DNA from: Ustulina deusta
Taxonomy: Eukaryota > Ascomycota > Sordariomycetes > Xylariales > Xylariaceae
NCBI GenBank assembly: GCA_023159155.1
Contig: JAJNNX010000064.1
Span: 193,501-257,500 of the forward strand
Direction of reading: 5' to 3'
Length of the DNA stretch: 64,000 nt
The notes under the pieces were generated by a model. The model had not been told where the DNA came from and ran no database searches. It worked only from the letters and a program-made list of their open reading frames with translations. A program made the translations under genes and the position numbers. Shown here piece by piece: positions 56,909 to 64,000 of this stretch. Each line of letters begins with the position of its first letter. Position 1 is the stretch's first letter.

Positions 56909-57860
56909 GCCCAGGTGATCATCTCATTCTCTATCAAAAAGGCAGCCACTGCGGCAATTTGGTACGCCTACACACCGTATCCAAGTGGACGCGAAAAAGA
57001 AACATGTACATCTACTAGTCAGCAGACGTAACCAAGAACTTCTGATACAATTCATAATGCACAGCCGGTCGTTGCAATAGTAAGACCATGGGATGGTAAT
57101 TCCTAGAGCACTCATATATATCAACTAAGGTTGCTATAGAAGGCTTATGAGTTCAACACGACGAGTGCAGAGCTAATCGACTAATCAATAGGCGAACCAC
57201 GGCCCCCCAATGCGTGAATGCGAACGCGAAAGCGATAAAACGAGCTAAGCAACAATTACACGATTTCACAAGATGATGACGTATAGCATGCTAAATAATA
57301 GCCTGATCATAAGCAAATCAGCTCCATCACAAGACAAAATGTTGACTATGACACTATATTTCCTGTCTAACCATAAATGCCTGCAGGACGTGAACTCGAT
57401 AAAGAATTCCAAGCGTCTCGGAGCTTGGATCGGATCATGACAGGGCCCACCCAAGACACCCGAGCCTCGGTACAATTCTAGCGCCCTGCCGGTACGTATT
57501 AGTGGATCCTTTGATCGTGAACTTGTCGCTGCCTTGGGAGTCTGGCATTGTTGATAACGCACATGATGCATCGAAATATTGTTATCGCTAACTAACAATT
57601 GCCGTGAAGTCGAGAGGGGAATCAAGAGGCTGATCCTTGAATGGGATTCATACGATAAACCGAACATTCTACGCATGCTTTTAGCGCGGGTTACTTGATC
57701 GCATTTGGACTTCGTCCTATACAGCTGGCCCCTGAATGTTGACGTGTAGTGGGCATTCCTTGTGCTACACAACGCCATTTTCGCAATCCGCCATAGACCT
57801 AAAACATCAGACGAGGAAAGGTGGCTGATGACATAATACTGCCTTGACGACAAGTAGACC
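56909..57860. other. Intergenic region with long antisense frame
   Basis: 952 bases between the OSBP and TesB genes. A 229-codon frame runs on the minus strand from 57955 to 57266 and overlaps the first TesB exon. It lacks any recognisable domain and was not called. Confidence 0.5.
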
Positions 57861-59662
57861 ATGTCAGCAAGTCGCCCGACTCTCGTGAAGCCGCCGCCGG
57901 TGGACGAGTCCAAGGCGCCCATTGAAAATGCGCTTGAGCTGACTGAGCTGAGCATAATCAGCCCCGTGAGTCTCCCCTACCACCAAATGCTTTCATGTCA
58001 CAGACGGCTACAGAGTCGCTGTCGAATCAAGCGAGTCGGATAATATTGTTAATAGTATATACAGGATCTGTTCACGAATACCCGCGAGCTGTGGCACCCA
58101 CCCGGTGCCAGAGGCTTATATGGCGGGTGTATTATTGCACAAACACTTGCTGTATGTGATTTCTTTCTCCTAACTGTTGAAGCATGGCTTTTCAGGCGCT
58201 CTCGGGCTCGGCGAGGACAAGAAGGCGAGAAGGCGAGAAGGCGAGAGCTCGCGGACATTGAGTTAGGGTAAAGCCGTAATCTCAGTGTTCCACGAGCCTC
58301 TCCCCAAAACCTTCGGTGCTGTTTTTTTCAGTCGAAAAAACTATAGCAGAGCGGAAAACAGCTTCTGTCTACAACGCAATTCGAGCGCATCACAAGATTA
58401 ACTTCCCCCCTACAGGCGGCACAACTCACCATTCCTCCCGGCTTCACGGTACACTCGTACCACTGCTTCTTCGTGCTCGCGGGCGACTCCAGCGTCCCGA
58501 TTCTATACCATGTAGAGCGCGTACGCGAGGGTCGCTCATTTTGCACGCGGACGGTGCAAGCGAGGCAGAAGGGCCATGCCATCTTTACCGTGACATGCTC
58601 CTTCACGCGCGACGGTAGCGGCGGCGAGAAGACAGTATCACACGCCGTTCCCATGCCCGAAGGCGTCCGTACGTATTCCAGCCAAGTTTATTGCTCCCAT
58701 ATACTTCCCAATGTACCCCGAGAATGAGTGAAGTATCTACTACAAATTGTGCGATCTCTAATCCTTGAATTCGCACAGCGGTGCCCCCGGAGGGCTACGA
58801 AGAGCCGACCTTGGTGGGCACGGAGAAGTCGCCTTTCGAGCACTTCAAATGTCCGCGGAACGACTTCGACGAACCGCCCGAGAAGCGGAAGATATGGCAA
58901 TGGGTCAAGGCGAGGGGCAAGATCAGCGACGAGGGCGGACACCAGGCACATCTCAGCGCGCTGGCGTACATGAGCGACTCGTATTTCATCGGCACCGTCA
59001 CCCGGATCCACCGCCTCTGGAGGTTTCCCTTCCGGCCCGAGGAGATGGAACACCTGGAGCCCGAGGTGAGGACGCACCTGAATAAGCTGAATGATATCGA
59101 GGGCTCCGGGAGCCTCGAGGCGATGCGGGATCGTCCGAGAGTTGGGATGATGGTTAGTCTTGATCAGTGAGTCCTCATCACCATACACCATTTATTCCTC
59201 TTTGCTCACGAAACTTTTACCAGTTCGATCTACTTCCACAACCCTAAAAAGGTCCGGGCCGACGAATGGATGTTCACAGAGATGGAAAGTCTCTGGGCCG
59301 GCGACGGCCGTGGCGTTGTCATGCAGAAGATCTTCAGCAAGGACGGCACCTTGCTCGCTACCGCTATTCAGGAGGTGAGTTCCACAAGACAATTACCAAT
59401 TCCTCGTACAGCCCTGCCTATCCACATAGTCCTACCATCACTTATTTCAAATGAAGCTCCTTGTTTTCTTGGAGTATCCTTTTTTTTGTTGGTTTGGGTT
59501 ATTCAGCTCGTTTTGTCGTATCCTACCGGCTCTAGCGCGGCGGCCTATTGACCCAGGCTGAGCTGAAAAATAATAATAATAACGCACGTACTGACCCGAT
59601 CTGCTAAATGACAGGGCGTTGTACGATTGAAACAAGACAAAGAGCAAACCCCGAAATTGTAG
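57861..59662 (+). CDS. Acyl-CoA thioesterase II (TesB family)
   Basis: It hydrolyses acyl-CoA to fatty acid and CoA, usually in peroxisomes during beta-oxidation. Six exons: 57861-57965, 58065-58151, 58416-58668, 58779-59166, 59224-59374, 59615-59662, giving 343 residues with all phases consistent. The two hot-dog folds are seen: WHPPGARGLYGGCIIAQTLA with AAQLTIPPGFTVHSYHCFFV and HVERVREGRSFCTRTVQARQ; then LAYMSDSYFIGTVTRIHRLW, VGMMVSLDHSIYFHNPKKVR, WMFTEMESLWAGDGRGVVMQ and the catalytic-region QEGVVRL. The C-terminal tripeptide PKL is a non-canonical PTS1-like signal, so peroxisomal location is plausible but not certain. Introns 2 (264 nt) and 5 (240 nt) are long for this window; intron 2 contains a GCGAGAAG repeat near 58222-58245. 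Confidence 0.94.
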
Positions 59663-62600
59663 ACTCCCCCCTCTTCTTTCAGATGGGGAGTAGATGGTAA
59701 GGGGTCATGGTACATTCTCATTTTCATTTTCTGTCGTTTGTATGAGAACCTGTGTGTTTTCCCGCCCGGATTTTAAGAAACTTATACTTATAATATGTAA
59801 AGAAGAGACAACGTAGAAATAGAACCTCAAGTTAGAGAACTAGATAGACGGGTGAAGTCCTGCGGGATGGCTCAGCCTTTTTATTTTATTTTCTTTCAAT
59901 TGTTAGACTTAGAGGCTCATAAAAGGAGCGCATCTTTCAAATTCGTATCCAAGCCTAACAGGTTGTTGGTTGGCCTCGCTCTCTGGATCTCTGCGACACC
60001 TGAGCCTTGGTTGAAAAAGTTCATTGGCCGTTCTGCGTGGTTCTACGCCAGTTAGCAATGTGCCGTAGCTGTGCAGTCGCAGTCGCAGTCGCAGTCGCAT
60101 TCTCCCGTATTGTGCGTGAGCTCGACCGATCACGGTTTGTTATACCAACCCAGGGTTGCAAGAAGAGGCACAGTGGAAATCATGTAAACAATATGTTATT
60201 AGATCGGTGACTGACAACAGAGGACGAACCGGAAAACCCCCCCTCTCCTCTTTATGCTCTGACGCGGCGCAGTTCCCCCCTCCTTTTTTTTCGTCTTCTC
60301 TTCTTTCAATACGGCGAGTGTTGGTTTCAAGATTACCTATCCGCGTATATGAAATGACATTGAGACGGCCCGCGTCTTACGCGCAGTGGTTTTTCTCTCA
60401 CTCACGGGAGATGGATACATCATCATCATCATCGTTGCTTGGAGTTTAGAGGGTGTCTTTCCTCGTTGGGTTAGTGTAGTGTTGGCCTCTCCTAAAAGGG
60501 TGTGGTTGTCGAGTTATGAGGTGTACGTCAGCCTGTGGCTTGGTTCTCATCGTATAGGGCGTATCGTGAATCCCTTGGTCAAAAGTGTCCCCCCCCCCCC
60601 TCTTCCCCAGGCGACATCTCGACTACACCACCTACTATCTCCAAGATTATGCACTTATGCATCTCGCATATCTATTCCAGTTGTGGTGTAGGGTAGGGTA
60701 GGGTTGGGGTGGTGTTCTAAAAGCGAAATTCGCAGTGACTGCCGAGGGACGTTACGGCGGGGTTTTCTGACTCTGACTGCATTGGGCATATCCCGAAGCC
60801 GAGGGCCACACCGAGAGTTCGTCTGGCGCCCTGTGAGTGTAATCACGCATCACGGCGCCGTGCAGTACAATAAGCATGCTGCAGTATCTTGGCACTCACC
60901 CCATCCCACCATCCAGTCAGAGCGAGGTATCTTTGAGCGAACCCCGGAGTTAAACATCCTGTTGTTTCCCCCTACATATATCCCTCTGCAGGCTCGAGCC
61001 CTTGTGAACACTCATACAATGTACACGTACATTCACATTTGGAAGATACTATTAGGAGCGGTTCGGTTCCCGAAGTCTGCTTCTCTTCTCAGTATACTTA
61101 CCCTGCCGCCTAAGCAATACCTAATGCCCTCGAGTTATGGGCTATTTCGTTTACCTATCAACGGACTCCGAATCAACAGCACCGGATAACAGCTGTGTAC
61201 GGTACAAGGCCTGATAACAGGGGTCGGTGAAGTATTAATTGCTCAATGGAATAGGACCCTAGTGGATTTTGATAGCGTAGTAGTGAATAGCGTAGTGTAG
61301 GTATACAGTAGATAGACGGCCGCATGATATGGTCTGACCATGGTGTACTGTACCTGAAGCTGGGTACACCTATAACTCGCTCACCAACTCAGCTGTATAT
61401 GCAGGGAAGAGGATGAGGAGAGGGTGGTTGATTGGTTCTGATCGTCTTTGACGAGGAGAACTTGATGTATACGTAGGTATGACACTAGCGACTGGCCGCT
61501 TCTGAGACCTCAGGTCAGAAGCCGTATTCGGATACACTATGTAGTGCACTAGGTATGGGGAGACGGCCTTCTCGAGAGCTGTTGAGTAAACACTCTGGCA
61601 CTGGCCCGGTCCGGAATTATACCGATTGGCGAATTGACGAGAGGGGCGGAGTCGAATGGTGCAGGATAATGGGAGCTGACAGCTCGCAGCAGATGCGACC
61701 TTCGATTTATACTACCCATATTGTGTGAGTGAGGAGCAATGTTTGGAACCTTCGAGGCCATAGGTTGACCGTTTGATAGGGTGGCATGCTACTGCATGAA
61801 GATTAGGTGGTAGTCCGCGGGGGCTGGAGGATTGATCCTCTGCTACTGTAGTGGAGTGGATGACATGGGGACAATATTGACACGACATGGGGAATTATGA
61901 ATCATGAATTCATCATGCAGGGCTTGGACATGCACTCGGTAGTATACTTACACTACTACTGATGTATAAAATGGGGTGCGCAGGGACGGGGCAGAGCTCA
62001 TTCATGGCAAAAGACTCCGAGGAAATCGACCTGACGAGCTGAAGAGGACACAAGGGTTTTTTCGAGCCAAGGACAGACCCACGCGGGATTGAGGGAAAAC
62101 GTGTTGCCAAGGCGGCTTTACCCTTGACTCTCTTCTTATTTACGCCCCTCAGTCCCAGCTGTTGATCTTCCGCCCGGTCGGAGTACGGAGAGCAGATAGG
62201 TATCACTTCACAGCAGGTATATCAGTAGTGTACTAAATACCATTCATTAATGGGCATACATTACGCATAGATAGTGTAGGTGCCACAAGTTTCCCTCTAG
62301 TGCTGTTGCAGTCGTTTCGTCGTGCTGGGCGTGAGACGGAATCGGAAATAACATGGCTCGGTCTCCAGACTTCTCGGTAGCGTGACTGTGCACGCTTAAG
62401 AAACCCAGACCCTACCTCTGGTTGGGGGGGTAAAAAGGCTCATCAGCTTGCAGTTTGCTATTGGGAGTGATGCGAATGGACCGAAGGGGCGAAGCCAGAT
62501 CATTTATTCCCTCGCCGATTCACGGTCGCGACACCGATGGCACGAACAAAGCATTACATGTGTATACCATCCACTACTCGATACCTGGAAACCAGCTTTC

Positions 62601-64000
62601 CGACCCTTTCTTTGTGCCACATGGAATGAAAGCAAACGTTATGCTCGGAATTAACTGCCCATGGAAAACATGCTCCTTGATCTTCTCGGGTTCTACACGT
62701 ATTTTCGGGCAAGGACTTCGGGGCGCGAGACGACCCGCCAGTCCGCTACCGAGCCCCGATCAACTGGGACAGCCAGGAGCCCTACATGGATTGACTCTTG
62801 GCAACGGGGGAAGAGTCAGACACTGGCTTGAATGGGGATGCTTCTCGAACGTAAGGATGACAAGCTGGTAACAATGATCTCACAAGATCGTTGATGGGAA
62901 TCTGACTGCTTCATTGTGTGCACTCGGTACATCATACTTTGTTAGGGTTTCAAGGTGTACACAGATAGATTCTCGGAACCGATACGGCCGTCTTGGTCTG
63001 TCATGATTAATTGGAGCTTCATGCCACTACACTAGACTGGGTAGACTGCATCGAAAAGCCTCGGCTAGGAAAACACTTGGTCAAGCATTTACGCGAACTG
63101 TCTGTACCTGTTGCAGGGTTCAAGCGAATAACCAGCCGAGCGTTAATTTGTCTGTGAGAAGCACTTTTTTTCGCCTCTTCTAGGGTCCATGTCTTGTAAT
63201 AATGACGGACTTGTGAGTTATCATGGCACCGGCTGTTGTCATCATTAGGAGTGAGAAATCGCCATCAGGTGGGCTCAGGTCTTGCAACGCTGAACCCAGA
63301 AAGCCCAGGTGGATAGTCGACAGCTGTCATTAGCCCAGTCTATGCCGTCCCTGTTCATCATGATTCCATGATCGACCGGGTTTGCCCTTTTTTGATTGGC
63401 AACCAAGGAGACCGTGGCACAACCAGCAACTATTTAACTAGGTAGATAATAAACGGGGACAGGAGAATAGCAAATACATAAATCGGGCGATATGTGCGGC
63501 TGAGCTCCGCGGACTGCTTGAGACCATTTTCCTTTCTGATACAAGTAGGTATGCAATCCGCGCATTACGCTTGACGATTTTCCAGATTCATGTTTTTCAT
63601 CTTAGTCGGCCTATCTATAAGTAGTACGTACCGGCAAAGTGCAAATTACGTAGTGCCGGATACCCATCAATACCGCGGTAGAATCGGGCTTTGCGAGTCG
63701 GCCGCTAGAACACACCGCATCGCGCTCGGAGTTCCAGCTACCTACATCGTAATGGCATAGGTCTCTGTAAACCCATGAAGTGAACAGTGAACAGGATTTC
63801 ATGGTTGTTCTCGGGTTCGGGAGGGACAGTCTAGTTATGATCCACAGGTAAAAGAAATTATGAATTGTTATGCCTCAAAAGGCTGCTTATTGATGCAGCT
63901 GGGCTGGCCCCTAGCAGGGAAGGGATCGGCTAAGCAGAATATTTTTGGGCTTTTGTGCAACCCTCTGACATAACTCGACCACTGCTGCGACTTTACAAAG
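59663..64000. other. Gene-poor right end of window
   Basis: 4.3 kb without a coding region I can support. It contains the GCAGTC microsatellite (60073-60099), an ATC run near 60418-60434 and a C run near 60590. The longest frame (62455-62871) has no recognisable domain. A short alternative reading near 62700-62804 (FSGKDFGARDDPPVRYRAPI) looks protein-like but is too short to call. Confidence 0.5.
60073..60099. repeat. (GCAGTC)4.5 microsatellite
   Basis: Four and a half perfect hexamer units in non-coding DNA. Confidence 0.9.

Noticed and set aside
57266..57955. 229-codon open frame on the minus strand
   Set aside because: It overlaps the first exon of the well-supported TesB gene, has no recognisable domain and an unusual composition; most likely chance.
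62455..62871. 138-codon plus-strand frame near the right end
   Set aside because: No domain or splice-supported neighbour; a better-looking protein reading in another frame (62700-62804) is too short to call.

Overview
The window is nuclear DNA of a filamentous ascomycete (Pezizomycotina, most likely a Sordariomycete). The support is direct. Genes carry short introns (about 50-120 nt) with GTRNGT donors, CTAAC-like branch points and YAG acceptors. The proteome is fungal: CFEM, fungal Atg29, filamentous-fungal Hsp70-like protein, GPI-anchored wall proteins. There are no operons, and genes are spaced by 0.3-7 kb. I rebuilt exon structures by hand from reading frames, splice signals and family knowledge; none is confirmed by transcripts or a database search.

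Layout: 1-1884 is the 3' part of an unrecognised phosphoprotein-like gene. 3.6-5 kb is a membrane-protein gene (minus) with an apparent frameshift and no visible 5' end. 6.1-7.7 kb is ATG29. 8.3-9.55 kb is an unrecognised gene (minus). 11.3-17.9 kb holds three secreted or surface genes: a GPI-type protein, a seven-exon FAD sugar-lactone-oxidase-like enzyme (minus) and a CFEM/GPI protein. 18.7-21.5 kb is a compact housekeeping block: MED31, RPC11 (minus) and a small ankyrin protein. 21.8-24.4 kb is an amidoligase-like gene (minus) with an apparent frameshift. 25.2-26.6 kb is a thaumatin-like GPI protein (minus) and 28.0-30.5 kb an atypical Hsp70 (minus). 30.5-39.4 kb is a gene-poor stretch holding only decayed gene pieces and an inverted duplication.

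From 39.4 kb conserved genes resume: glucokinase, a GNAT acetyltransferase with a PIP-box-like N-terminus (minus), an Sgf11-type zinc-finger protein, a PPIL1-type cyclophilin (minus), a signal peptide peptidase, a 4'-phosphopantetheinyl transferase, an OSBP/Osh1-type sterol-transfer protein and a TesB acyl-CoA thioesterase. The last 4.3 kb has no gene I can support.

The genes do not form one pathway; most are independent housekeeping functions (autophagy, transcription, sugar phosphorylation, lipid traffic, protein folding). The 11-18 kb trio and the thaumatin-like protein share a cell-surface theme. I found no secondary-metabolite core gene next to the phosphopantetheinyl transferase, no rRNA or tRNA gene, and no intact transposon. 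The most unusual single signal is a candidate spliceosomal twin intron (stwintron) in the FAD oxidoreductase. Short TAGGTA/CCTAGG-type motifs recur throughout the intergenic DNA.
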